Assembly: GCA_016219425.1 (NCBI GenBank)
Contig: JACRNB010000012.1
Span: forward strand, 1-64,000
DNA length: 64,000 nucleotides
From: Betaproteobacteria bacterium
Lineage (GTDB): Bacteria > Pseudomonadota > Gammaproteobacteria > Burkholderiales > Thiobacillaceae
Direction: 5' to 3'
In this document: in pieces, positions 1-6,711 of the stretch
How positions within the stretch are numbered: the first letter of the stretch is position 1
Layout: each line of letters opens with the position of its first letter
Program-made: the position numbers and the translations under genes
The notes under the pieces: model-generated
The model's database searches: none
What the model saw: the letters and a program-made list of their open reading frames with translations, nothing else
What the model was told of the DNA's origin: nothing

Positions 1-121
1 CATCACAGGTCACTTCAAAGTCGATGCGGCGTTTCGCTGTGTTGAGTTCGACTTCCCGCACCTTCCACGGCGCTTGCAGCCCCAGGGCGGCGGTAAACAG
101 GGTTTCAACAGGCAGGTTCAT
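1..121 (-). CDS. ISL3-family transposase, N-terminal fragment
   Basis: Forty codons are visible from an ATG at 121. The peptide begins MNLPVETLFTAALGL and continues with an APWKV stretch and alternating hydrophobic residues, which resembles the N-terminus of ISL3-family transposases, where a short helical segment precedes the zinc-binding region. The catalytic domain and zinc ligands lie beyond the edge, so the assignment rests on the N-terminus only. The gene reads out of the window and its intactness is unknown. Confidence 0.6.
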   Translation of the reverse strand, partial: MNLPVETLFTAALGLQAPWKVREVELNTAKRRIDFEVTCD

Positions 122-152
122 GGCTGGAATCGCATTCAGGTTGCAACAGCCC
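1..152 (-). mobile_element. End of an ISL3-like insertion sequence (partial)
   Basis: The element runs off the left edge. Its visible end lies near position 152, where the minus strand reads GGGCTGTTGCAAC, a plausible terminal inverted repeat, followed about 30 bases later by a transposase start codon. It sits inside an integron cassette and truncates the coding content there. The exact end and target duplication cannot be confirmed because the other end is outside the window. Confidence 0.6.
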
Positions 153-207
153 ACATTGGGCCAGCTTCGTCACCGTATATGAAGTCAACTTCCACTCGAA
201 ACGGCAT
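136..207 (-). pseudogene. Cassette ORF interrupted by the insertion sequence
   Basis: A minus-strand ORF starts at ATG 207 and encodes MPFRVEVDFIYGDEAGPMW before running into the IS terminal repeat, where it stops at 136. The coding-like composition (alternating charged and hydrophobic residues) ends at about 153, so this looks like the head of a cassette gene cut by the IS. No function can be assigned. Confidence 0.35.
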
Positions 208-331
208 AGAGCCTGTCTATGTAGGTTTGCGCTAAAGCTTGGTGATTTGATGAATCAGATCGCGATTCGCGGGCGGGAAGGAGGGCAACTGCGAAAATCA
301 GTGGGATAAAGAGATTTTTCAGGTATCGCAT
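185..331 (-). CDS. Small cassette protein with signal-peptide-like N-terminus
   Basis: A 48-residue ORF starts at ATG 331, 15 bases from the attC end at 346, the usual place for a cassette gene start in this array. The first ~20 residues (MRYLKNLFIPLIFAVALLPA) form a basic then hydrophobic segment typical of a signal peptide. The remainder is short and unrecognised, and overlaps the next ORF (136-207) in another frame. A frameshift joining the two is possible. It is either a tiny secreted peptide or the 5' part of a broken gene. Confidence 0.4.
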   Translation of the reverse strand: MRYLKNLFIPLIFAVALLPARESRSDSSNHQALAQTYIDRLYAVSSGS

Positions 332-345
332 GGCAGTTTCGTGTT

Positions 346-468
346 GGCTAACGTTCAAATTGAGGGGCTGGCCGCTACGAAACGTGAACGGAGCCCCGAA
401 AGTTCAAAAACCCACAGGCCGTGAAGAGAACGCTTATCGGCCAGTCCCTCTCCAATGCAGGGTTAGGC
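346..468 (-). other. attC site 1
   Basis: A 123-bp imperfect palindrome bounded by a core box GTTAGGC at 462-468 and GGCTAAC at 346-352, with inner complementary arms (gaggggctggcc and ggccagtccctc). It is longer than the other sites. It directly abuts the stop codon of the LamG-like gene at 473, as expected of a minus-strand cassette. Confidence 0.8.
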
Positions 469-472
469 TGTA

Positions 473-1516
473 TCACGACTGCCCCATTGATTTAAGAATT
501 ACCTTCACTGAACTATTCAAGTTCTCGACTGATTGAGGCGTAAGCACTCTCCTAAACATCATAAATTCACGAATATAGCCATTCATTGAGTAGTCAAGAT
601 CCTTTGCTATTATCGCGCCTCTTTCATTGTGATGAACAAAGCCACCAATATTTAAGTATGGCGTTGCCGATGTATTAAGAATAACGTTTTGCTGAAATAT
701 CTCTGATCCATTCATGTAAAACTTAAGCAGGTCACCGTCGTAGCTGACAACAATGAATTGCCATTGGTTTAGCTGGAGTTTTGGCAATATAACGACCGTG
801 TCGCAATTTTCGCTAGTTCTGTCGGCGACACAATGTTCGCAATAGAAAAAGACCCTTACACCCATGCCCTTATATTTATCAGGAATTGGGTCTCTGGGCT
901 TTGGTTCACCCCAGAATATGCCAAAAGATTTGTCGTGATTGGATATGCCATCGTCGCAATCATGGCATATTCGCTGCCCATAAGAAAAGAAAAACATTGG
1001 CTTGCCTATGGTGGCGCTTTGTGTCGGATAAATGGCAAAGGCAAAACTTCTGGCCTCTCTGTCATGTGGAAGATTGCCGTTTAGGTGAACGGAGATCATA
1101 TTATTTCCGTTAAATCTATACCCAAATCCGCTAACAAACTCCGTATTGGGAAGTGTGCTTCCGTCGGTGTAAATATATGGGAAGACATTTATATTGCATG
1201 CCGGAATGTTTGCGATATTTAGAAAGTGCGTATCAAGTGGAAGATACAAAACTGGAGAAAAGTTGCTAACAATCTCCATTCTGGCGGGAGTGTCATGCTG
1301 CATCAGGCAGTTGCTGTCGCTTTTAGCGCAATTTAATGGGGCGGGTAATGGCTTTGTGTTTTGTTCTGAATTAATTGCACCGAGCTTGAATGGTCCTACT
1401 TCGAGGGATATATTTATTTTGTTTTTGCGCGCCAGATACACTATTCCCACTACTACAAGCAGTAGCGAAATAAGTATGGCAACGAGTAATTGCGCGTTTA
1501 GATTCTGGATGTCCAT
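473..1516 (-). CDS. Membrane-anchored LamG/concanavalin A-like domain protein (integron cassette)
   Basis: The protein has 347 residues. Residues ~8-30 form one transmembrane helix followed by a basic KNK stretch, so the rest is probably anchored at the membrane surface. Residues ~80-335 look like a LamG/pentraxin-type jelly roll: a WQFIVVSYDG motif is followed by FYMNGSEI and a late IREFMMFRRVLT strand, features typical of the Laminin_G_3 fold. Such domains bind sugars or proteins, but the ligand is unknown. Its stop lies 5 bases from attC1 and its start 28 bases from attC2, so it fills one cassette. Composition is much more AT-rich than the core genome. Confidence 0.8.
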   Translation of the reverse strand: MDIQNLNAQLLVAILISLLLVVVGIVYLARKNKINISLEVGPFKLGAINSEQNTKPLPAPLNCAKSDSNCLMQHDTPARMEIVSNFSPVLYLPLDTHFLNIANIPACNINVFPYIYTDGSTLPNTEFVSGFGYRFNGNNMISVHLNGNLPHDREARSFAFAIYPTQSATIGKPMFFFSYGQRICHDCDDGISNHDKSFGIFWGEPKPRDPIPDKYKGMGVRVFFYCEHCVADRTSENCDTVVILPKLQLNQWQFIVVSYDGDLLKFYMNGSEIFQQNVILNTSATPYLNIGGFVHHNERGAIIAKDLDYSMNGYIREFMMFRRVLTPQSVENLNSSVKVILKSMGQS

Positions 1517-1543
1517 TTATTTCACCTACGATTGATGTCTGCG

Positions 1544-1613
1544 GCCTAACGTAGAAGTCACCGGCGCTGCGCGGCTTTATCGCGCAGCGTCCGTGTGGAC
1601 TGCCGGGTTGGGG
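1544..1613 (-). other. attC site 2
   Basis: Core boxes GCCTAAC (1544-1550) and GTTGGGG (1607-1613) enclose complementary arms (gctgcgcg / cgcgcagc). Its arms share the GTAGAAGTCACCGG end with attC 8, showing one site family. Confidence 0.85.
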
Positions 1614-1619
1614 CTCGGG

Positions 1620-1808
1620 TCAACGGTCCTGATTGATTTCGAAGCGACGCTGGCATGTGAGGCACCTATATGAATGCGTGTGAGGCGGAGTTGTTCCGTC
1701 CCGAGAGCGAACACGCGAGCGCATTTCCTCGCGGGGGATGTTTCTCAAGTCCCCTCTGCAAGCGGGACAGTAAAGTACCTCGGGTTGTTGCCCTGGGACG
1801 TTTGCCAT
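1620..1808 (-). CDS. Small zinc-ribbon protein (integron cassette)
   Basis: A 62-residue protein with two CxxC pairs, CPAC at residues 14-17 and CLTC at 49-52, separated by a basic loop. This is the layout of a zinc ribbon and suggests nucleic-acid or protein binding. It is the second gene of a two-gene cassette: its start lies 42 bases downstream of the lipoprotein gene stop with no attC between, and its stop lies 6 bases from attC2. No specific family is recognised. Confidence 0.6.
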   Translation of the reverse strand: MANVPGQQPEVLYCPACRGDLRNIPREEMRSRVRSRDGTTPPHTHSYRCLTCQRRFEINQDR

Positions 1809-1850
1809 TCTTCTACTTTCTGACTCACATAGAACTGGTAAGGGGCGCCG

Positions 1851-2261
1851 TCATTCTTTGAAAATCTCCGCACACCGAGAGGTTGTCCATCTCCCGATGG
1901 TGTCTCGGAACGGCGATATGGACTTGATGGTTCCATCTTGCGCGGTGAGGATTTGAACTTCGCAGAACACGTTGACGGTTCCGCCGCCGGTAGTTGTTGC
2001 TGTGCCAGAGAACCCATAGGGCGACGCAGTTCCTTGCACGGTTGTTGTAGCCGGAAGACCGTAGGCACGGATTTCTGAACTCCATGTGTAGAGAAAGTCG
2101 CCACTGTTCAGTTGATGTCGTTGGAACGGTGCGCCGTGGCGCAAGACAAAGGCATCAACGTTCTTTCCGTCGAAGTTCGAGCTAAGCCTATTTGCCGCCT
2201 CTTGCGTAGATGCGCAACCAGCGAGACTGAGAGCAATGATGAGTATGAGTATGCGGTTCAT
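1851..2261 (-). CDS. Lipoprotein (integron cassette)
   Basis: The ATG at 2261 is preferred over an upstream in-frame ATG at 2273 because the latter falls inside attC 3. The N-terminus MNRILILIIALSLAGC is a lipoprotein signal with lipobox LAGC, so the mature protein should be lipidated and exported. The remaining ~120 residues resemble small outer-membrane-type lipoproteins: a short N-terminal helix, a GAP motif, then Gly/Thr-rich beta strands. No defined family. It is the first gene of a cassette shared with the zinc-ribbon gene at 1620. Confidence 0.75.
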   Translation of the reverse strand: MNRILILIIALSLAGCASTQEAANRLSSNFDGKNVDAFVLRHGAPFQRHQLNSGDFLYTWSSEIRAYGLPATTTVQGTASPYGFSGTATTTGGGTVNVFCEVQILTAQDGTIKSISPFRDTIGRWTTSRCAEIFKE

Positions 2262-2267
2262 ATAGAG

Positions 2268-2339
2268 CCCCAACGCAGAGCTAACCGGACCGCAAAACGC
2301 GCAGCGTTTTGTGGGTCCGAGTTGAGCGCCATGTTGGGG
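2268..2339 (-). other. attC site 3
   Basis: Core boxes CCCCAAC and GTTGGGG enclose strong complementary arms (accgcaaaacgcgc / gcgttttgtgggt). The site is nearly identical to attC 5. Confidence 0.85.
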
Positions 2340-2633
2340 GCGTGGTTGCCGATTGAGACGTCCCCGAAGGACGGAACAGAGATCATTGCAGCGTGGAAGT
2401 GTAACGACGGCGAGTGGGCTGTTGGCGCGCTGGCGTGGGTTGTTGATCGGTATTGGGCGCTACCTGGGCGGAACTACACAGGATGGTGGCTCGCCGCACG
2501 GCCAGGATGCGCTGTGCCATACCAAGACCCGCAATACTGGCAACCACTGCCCGACGCCCCCAACGTAGAGCTAACCGGCGCCCGCGAGCCGGCCAGCGAA
2601 GACCAAAGCCGGATGTTCGGGCGTCCGAGTTGA
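2331..2633 (+). CDS. DUF551-like small protein in a reversed cassette
   Basis: The only coding-like frame between attC 3 and attC 4 is on the plus strand, opposite to the other cassettes. The ATG at 2331 overlaps the attC 3 core box, and translation gives about 75 plausible residues with the motif WLPIETSPKDGTEI and a closing WQPLPDAP, the hallmark pattern of DUF551-type phage and plasmid proteins. The last ~25 codons read into attC 4. Function is unknown. Transcription would have to come from a promoter inside the array. Confidence 0.55.
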   Translation: MLGAWLPIETSPKDGTEIIAAWKCNDGEWAVGALAWVVDRYWALPGRNYTGWWLAARPGCAVPYQDPQYWQPLPDAPNVELTGAREPASEDQSRMFGRPS

Positions 2634-2647
2634 GCGCAATGTTAGAG
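2558..2647 (-). other. attC site 4
   Basis: Core boxes CCCCAAC and GTTAGAG with arms cgcccgcgagccgg / ccggatgttcgggcg. The outer arms GTAGAGCTAACCGG and CCGAGTTGAGCGCAAT match those of attC 3, 5 and 10. Confidence 0.8.
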
Positions 2648-2658
2648 GTTGTTTGCAA

Positions 2659-3087
2659 TTATTTTGAACTCTCAGACCAGTTGTATAATGTTTTAAGTTC
2701 ATTGATTCTCTCCTTGATTTTTGTGTATCTGCATTTTTGTAATGAAGTCATGCGCGTAGATGGGCTGCCAACTGTCAGGATTGTATAGCCAGATCCGCAG
2801 TGCTTTTCAAAATATACTAGCCATGCACGCTGCGCTTCGCGGAGTTCACTAATCGCTTCATCGTTGTAGTTTGAATTTATTCGATCAGTGCTTTGAATTG
2901 AACTGATTAACCTTTTGTAGACAATGTTTAACTCTTTGTCTGCTGCAATTCTCGCCCTATCATAAGCATCCTCTTCGCACCATTCCCCTGCTGCGCCAAG
3001 TTTCTGAATGTCTTCAGGGCATTCACTGGCGGCATAGGAAATGTTTGTGGCTAATGAAACTAATAATAATATTACCAAACGTTTCAT
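2659..3087 (-). CDS. Secreted LprI-like (DUF1311) protein (integron cassette)
   Basis: The start at ATG 3087 lies just outside attC 5 and gives a classical signal peptide (MKRLVILLLVSLATNISYA-A), so an upstream in-frame ATG that reads through the attC is rejected. The mature ~120 residues contain REAQRAWLVYFEKHCG, matching the QRAW-x-x-C core of LprI/DUF1311 proteins, and conserved Cys residues near both ends. LprI proteins of mycobacteria inhibit lysozyme, but whether this one does is unknown. It fills a single cassette. Confidence 0.75.
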   Translation of the reverse strand: MKRLVILLLVSLATNISYAASECPEDIQKLGAAGEWCEEDAYDRARIAADKELNIVYKRLISSIQSTDRINSNYNDEAISELREAQRAWLVYFEKHCGSGYTILTVGSPSTRMTSLQKCRYTKIKERINELKTLYNWSESSK

Positions 3088-3093
3088 GGCCAC

Positions 3094-3165
3094 CTCTAAC
3101 GTAAAGCTAACCGGACCGCAAAACGCGCAGCGTTTTGTGGGTCCGTGTTGAGCGCCATGTTGGGC
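3094..3165 (-). other. attC site 5
   Basis: Core boxes CTCTAAC and GTTGGGC. Arms are nearly identical to those of attC 3 (accgcaaaacgcgc / gcgttttgtgggt). Confidence 0.85.
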
Positions 3166-3232
3166 GTAACGGGCAATGTAATTGAGGCATTTTGATTGCA
3201 ACGGCCCAAGAATGGATTTTAAATAAAAACAA

Positions 3233-3472
3233 TTAAAACCGTTTTGCCTGAAGATGACAACAAACCTCACAAGTGCCACCAACATTTAAAGAGTCAAGCC
3301 AATCGTTTTTTGCTTGAAGCCGAACGGCTTCGACTTCATTTACTTCCCATGCCGTCTTGCGCTGAAGTCTTAATTCATACATTTCAACGCTATTTCTTTT
3401 TATCCATTCCTTATCCGTTTCAAGGAAACACTGCCCATCCTTACACCCACAATCAACTTGCTTGCGCTCCAA
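3233..3472 (-). CDS. Small Cys-rich protein (integron cassette)
   Basis: A 79-residue ORF of unknown function. Cysteines cluster at both ends: CGCKDGQC near residues 8-15 and CEVCC near residues 68-72, with a basic, helix-favouring middle. The pattern suggests metal binding by the paired Cys clusters. It is the only long ORF in its cassette on the orientation used by the array, but the ~55-bp spacing from its start to attC 6 is longer than usual, so the start is uncertain. Confidence 0.5.
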   Translation of the reverse strand: MERKQVDCGCKDGQCFLETDKEWIKRNSVEMYELRLQRKTAWEVNEVEAVRLQAKNDWLDSLNVGGTCEVCCHLQAKRF

Positions 3473-3526
3473 CTTGGCCCCCTCGCTCTAAATTGAGGCC
3501 TAGTGGTGCATAAGGTTACCGCACAG

Positions 3527-3613
3527 GCCCAACGTAGAGCTAACCGGCGCTGCGCGGCTTTATCGCGCAGCGTCCAGCGACCGAAGGGAGCGAGGTTGAG
3601 CGCCGGGTTAGAA
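3527..3613 (-). other. attC site 6
   Basis: Core boxes GCCCAAC and GTTAGAA with arms gcgctgcgcgg / cgcgcagcgtc, plus a longer asymmetrical right arm (gaccgaagggagcgag). The stop codon of the HEPN gene overlaps its core box. Confidence 0.85.
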
Positions 3614-4237
3614 CTCGTTGGTGACAAGGCGCCCGCCTTTCTCAAGTGAAAGTCCGAGGTTGCTCAGTACAGCGGCGAGCATTTGGTTGAAAACCGCTGT
3701 AGAAACGTCTATTCCGTGCTGTGCTTGTTCAGGAGTAATTGCTTGGCCTTGATGAATTACAGTGTTTCGGAGTTCCTGAATATCAGCCGCTTCTCGAAGC
3801 AATGGCTTTGCTTCTGGTTGTCGACGTAGCGTAGTCAGTTCAACGCCTGCCAATTCTACGAACAATTTCGCAAGAAGTTTTTCATACCGCATAAATCCAG
3901 TTTGTGAGAGTGCGGCCGTAACTACAAGTTCGGCTAGAGATTCGTTATGGACGAGTCCGTAGACGACCGGCCTAAGCAAGGACGATTTGAGAAACAACTC
4001 GGTAGCCGATGCAGCAAATACCAACGCGGCACTGTGATGGCCATTCGCGTGAAGCACCTTCGCTTCTTTGAACGCTCGGGCAGCTGGCACGAGAACTTCC
4101 GGGTGTGCAACATAGTAAGAACGCAGGCGTTCGCTGGTGAATTCAGCAATCGCTTGTTCTTTGTGTTCGGGATACATCTCACGAGACATGCTCTCGTAAG
4201 CCTCGTCCCATGCTGCATCTTCGGGGCTGTAGCTCAT
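3608..4237 (-). CDS. HEPN-domain protein, putative RNase (integron cassette)
   Basis: A 209-residue, predominantly helical protein. Residues 157-162 read RNTVIH, the R-x4-H signature of catalytic HEPN nucleases, in the last third as expected, preceded by the helix AALVFAASATELFLKSSLL typical of the fold. HEPN proteins act as RNases in toxin-antitoxin and phage-defence systems, while others are non-catalytic. No antitoxin (MNT or Mut7-C) gene is next to it in the cassette. The stop TAA is inside the attC 6 core box. Function as an abortive-infection toxin is inference. Confidence 0.65.
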   Translation of the reverse strand: MSYSPEDAAWDEAYESMSREMYPEHKEQAIAEFTSERLRSYYVAHPEVLVPAARAFKEAKVLHANGHHSAALVFAASATELFLKSSLLRPVVYGLVHNESLAELVVTAALSQTGFMRYEKLLAKLFVELAGVELTTLRRQPEAKPLLREAADIQELRNTVIHQGQAITPEQAQHGIDVSTAVFNQMLAAVLSNLGLSLEKGGRLVTNEF

Positions 4238-4247
4238 GGTTGAAGAG

Positions 4248-4343
4248 TTCTAACGTAGAGGTGAGGGGCAGCCGGAGCGCGAAGCGCGGAGGGAACCCAA
4301 ATGCGCAGCATTTGGGCTGTCCCGCTCGACCGCCATGTTATGC
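4248..4343 (-). other. attC site 7
   Basis: Core boxes TTCTAAC and GTTATGC enclose a 96-bp palindrome with internal arms aacccaaatgcgc / gcatttgggct. It is almost identical to attC 11 over ~85 bp, so the two flanking cassettes share a recent site origin. Confidence 0.85.
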
Positions 4344-5066
4344 ATCTTCATAAACAGTGCCATCTGGCGAAACAAATATTGCCGAAATGCTTGTGCGCAA
4401 TTTTGCCAAATCAGGAAGTCGTTCCCACAGGCTGCGATACTGACGTATATTGGGCAGAGCAATGGAGTATTTGGCGTGCGGATCATTCATTCGCTGCAAT
4501 AGCTCACCAAGAATCGCGATAAAATAATTAACCCTCATCGCATCAAGAGAGCCGAGCCCCTTTACTTCGATTACCCAGGTTACAGTGTTTCTAGTGGCGA
4601 TAATGTCGGCCCCTTGTTTTCTGCCCCACGCAATTTCAGTTTTCCAGCCATCGCAGTTAAGCCATGTTTGTAATTTTTCTTTTAGTTCATCCTCCGAGAG
4701 TCCCTCAGGTGTTTTGAGAATTTCCTGGTCATGTGACTGAGGAGGGGCGATATTTCTTGCTTTGGGGGTGTTATGCGTTAGCTCGCTTGGCTTTTGTTTG
4801 TCGTTCGCCAACTCGTGAGCAGCCAACAATACAAATTTTCCACGGCCTACACTATGGAGAAGACGTTTTCCATCAGATCCTGGTGCGCCCCCTTTTAGGT
4901 TATCTGTCATTCCTTGAATTATTGGGTTAATAGAATCGGCTTTCGCGTTTCTTGATTGTTCTTGTACGCAAGAAATTAGTTCGCCTCGTGTGAACGGAAC
5001 TCTCTCTGCGCTTGTGAGTTTTAGCGCACACGAATGTATGAGACGCCATAAAGGTTCACTGCTCAT
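4338..5066 (-). CDS. PD-(D/E)XK-like nuclease with N-terminal winged-helix-like region (integron cassette)
   Basis: A 242-residue protein. The C-terminal half carries E144, D154 and the E167-x-K169 pair in GADIIATRN followed by WVIEVKG, the spacing of the PD-(D/E)XK nuclease core. The N-terminal ~85 residues (TRGELISCVQ ... GRGKFVLL) resemble the winged-helix module seen at the front of some restriction-type proteins. A host-defence or restriction role is inferred. No methyltransferase accompanies it. The stop TAA overlaps the attC 7 core box and the start lies ~26 bp from attC 8. Confidence 0.6.
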   Translation of the reverse strand: MSSEPLWRLIHSCALKLTSAERVPFTRGELISCVQEQSRNAKADSINPIIQGMTDNLKGGAPGSDGKRLLHSVGRGKFVLLAAHELANDKQKPSELTHNTPKARNIAPPQSHDQEILKTPEGLSEDELKEKLQTWLNCDGWKTEIAWGRKQGADIIATRNTVTWVIEVKGLGSLDAMRVNYFIAILGELLQRMNDPHAKYSIALPNIRQYRSLWERLPDLAKLRTSISAIFVSPDGTVYEDA

Positions 5067-5091
5067 CTTGTTGCTCCATATTGCTGCTTAT

Positions 5092-5157
5092 GCATAACGT
5101 AGAAGTCACCGGCCTGCGCGGCTTTTCGCGCAGGTCCGGTGGACTGCCGGGTTGGGC
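5092..5157 (-). other. attC site 8
   Basis: Core boxes GCATAAC and GTTGGGC with arms ccggcctgcgcg / cgcgcaggtccgg. A compact 66-bp site similar to attC 12. Confidence 0.85.
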
Positions 5158-5165
5158 GTTACCGT

Positions 5166-5543
5166 CTATTTACACGCGCCAAGTGCACATGCTGCCTCAC
5201 AGGCGGGATTGCAACCCCACCAGACGCAACAGCCAGCAATACAAGCTAGGCAAGCCTCAGTGCTCCCCATGGGCTTAATTGATGCTTTCTTTGGAGTCAA
5301 CTTGAGTACATCTTTATATTTTGCCGCTTCTTGGTTGGTCAGCTTTCCATCGATCCATTTCTGGAGAGCTTCAGTTGCGACTTTGCGATCTGCTGAAGGC
5401 GTTTTTGCAAGCGCGTCTGAGTACAGCAGTACCTGTTCAGCAGTCGGCTTTTGAATAACATCAGTTGATGTGTCAGCAGCCATTGCTGAACCGAAAAAGC
5501 TAACAACCAAAAACATGAAGATGGAAATAAATGTCGCTTTCAT
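5166..5543 (-). CDS. Secreted protein with Cys-rich C-terminal peptide (integron cassette)
   Basis: A 125-residue precursor. Residues 1-22 are a clear signal peptide (MKATFISIFMFLVVSFFGSAMA-A). The middle ~65 residues are charged and helical. The last 28 residues are extremely Cys-rich (CLACIAGCCVWWGCNPAC, then CEAACALGAC without overlap), with Gly, Ala and Trp between them. This leader-plus-Cys-rich-tail layout resembles secreted disulfide-rich or modified peptides, but no maturase or transporter is in the cassette. It shares a cassette with the gene at 5573. A good RBS-like stretch (AAAGGAGAGTG) precedes the ATG. Confidence 0.65.
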   Translation of the reverse strand: MKATFISIFMFLVVSFFGSAMAADTSTDVIQKPTAEQVLLYSDALAKTPSADRKVATEALQKWIDGKLTNQEAAKYKDVLKLTPKKASIKPMGSTEACLACIAGCCVWWGCNPACEAACALGACK

Positions 5544-5572
5544 TGCACTCTCCTTTAGTTGAACACTGGTTA

Positions 5573-5851
5573 CTACTCAATTTCTCCCTCGACGGTTGAC
5601 CCAAGAGGAAGCCCTTTAAAGCAAACCTCAATGTTTGCCCAAACATCTGCCGTCCGAATGGTCGTTTCATCTTTGAACTCTTCTTCGACCTGTTTACCCT
5701 TTTCCTTGTAGTACCTCACTTTCCCCATAACCAACGTATCGCCGATTGGGGTATAGAAAATTTTGAAAGCGATGGGGCCACCATGGCTTTCGATTGTCGT
5801 CCACGGCCCCCACAACATCGGTGCAGCATAAGCAGTAAATGTTTTTGCCAT
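5573..5851 (-). CDS. Small beta-rich protein of unknown function (integron cassette)
   Basis: A 92-residue ORF preceded by GAGGAGGGAATATG, a strong ribosome-binding site. The sequence alternates aromatic and charged residues (FKIFYTP, VMGKVRYYKEKG), which suggests a small beta barrel or sandwich. It has no signal peptide and no recognised family. It is the promoter-proximal gene of a two-gene cassette with the Cys-rich secreted protein, 29 bp upstream of it. Confidence 0.6.
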   Translation of the reverse strand: MAKTFTAYAAPMLWGPWTTIESHGGPIAFKIFYTPIGDTLVMGKVRYYKEKGKQVEEEFKDETTIRTADVWANIEVCFKGLPLGSTVEGEIE

Positions 5852-5878
5852 ATTCCCTCCTCAGCGATTGTTCAAGAC

Positions 5879-5959
5879 GCCCAACGTTCAAGGTAAGGGG
5901 CTGGCTGGAAGTGGGCGAAGCCCGCTGTAAGCCAGTCCCGCTTGACCGCAATGTTAGGT
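5879..5959 (-). other. attC site 9
   Basis: Core boxes GCCCAAC and GTTAGGT with arms gggctggct / agccagtccc. Its left outer arm (GTTCAAGGTAAGG) differs from the GTAGAGCTAACCGG family. Confidence 0.8.
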
Positions 5960-6439
5960 TGCGTTTCGTGGCAACCGCATGTGAATAAGTGCAACCCGAT
6001 TTCCTTTTTTGTCTTGCCGTTCCTCGATGGCGTAAGGCTGAAATCCCAGCTTCGGATAAAGCAGCAGGCCGGCAATGTTTTGGTTGAAACACGACACTGT
6101 GACCTCGGCGGCCTGATGCTTTGAGAAAGCAAGGCCAATCATCTGTTCGATGAGATAGCGACCCACCCCGCGTCCACGGGCCGCCGGGGAAACGATGACG
6201 TTTCCAATGGAACAACAGCCGCCAGCTTCCCAGTGGTAGAAGTTGGCGAAAGCGACAACTTCACCGCCAAGTTCCACTACCGTTGAGTCTGAACGCTGGG
6301 CAATTGCGTCCTGCAATTGCGATGGGGTCAGCGGGAATGTCGCCTTTGGGTACAAGAAAAACAACTCCTCTTTACTTTGCGGAAAACTGCAAATGACTTG
6401 AATGTCTTTCTCGTCAACGGGGCGATGCGTCAGTGGCAT
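5954..6439 (-). CDS. GNAT-family N-acetyltransferase (integron cassette)
   Basis: A 161-residue protein with the acetyl-CoA binding motif A of GNAT enzymes, VIVSPAARGRGVGRYLIEQM, at about residues 81-100 (the R-G-x-G-x-G/V loop), followed by a beta-bulge segment and a LLLYPKLGF motif B. It would transfer an acetyl group to an amine; the substrate is unknown. Acetyltransferases are a common cassette cargo. Its stop TAA is inside the attC 9 core box and the start is 12 bp from attC 10. Confidence 0.85.
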   Translation of the reverse strand: MPLTHRPVDEKDIQVICSFPQSKEELFFLYPKATFPLTPSQLQDAIAQRSDSTVVELGGEVVAFANFYHWEAGGCCSIGNVIVSPAARGRGVGRYLIEQMIGLAFSKHQAAEVTVSCFNQNIAGLLLYPKLGFQPYAIEERQDKKGNRVALIHMRLPRNAT

Positions 6440-6450
6440 ATTTTCAAGCG

Positions 6451-6522
6451 ACCTAACGTAGAGCTAACCGGCGGGCCGAATGCGCAGCATTTGGACTGTC
6501 CGCGTTGAGCGCAATGTTATGT
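6451..6522 (-). other. attC site 10
   Basis: Core boxes ACCTAAC and GTTATGT with arms gggccgaatgcgc / gcatttggactgtcc. Outer arms belong to the GTAGAGCTAACCGG family. Confidence 0.85.
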
Positions 6523-6711
6523 GTTGTCATTGACGATTTTGAATTTGTACTGAGAAGGGCCATCTTGATGTGCGATCTTCTCAATGGCTTTATGTGTGGA
6601 CAAGCATTTAGGGCAAACAACAACAAGGCAACCATGCTCTTTAGAGTTATTTATTGAAGCCTTGAACTCATGTGCACATGCAGTATTCTGACAATGAAAG
6701 GTTGAACTCAT
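6517..6711 (-). CDS. Zinc-ribbon protein A of a divergent pair (integron cassette)
   Basis: The ATG at 6711 gives a 64-residue protein starting MSSTFHCQNTACAHEF. It has a C-x4-C pair and a later CPKC pair, a four-Cys zinc ribbon. A longer in-frame start at 6762 would overlap the opposite gene and is not preferred. The start codon overlaps the start of the plus-strand gene at 6710 on the tetranucleotide CATG, so the two genes are exactly back to back. The stop TAA overlaps the attC 10 core box, as for normal cassette genes. Confidence 0.55.
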   Translation of the reverse strand: MSSTFHCQNTACAHEFKASINNSKEHGCLVVVCPKCLSTHKAIEKIAHQDGPSQYKFKIVNDNT

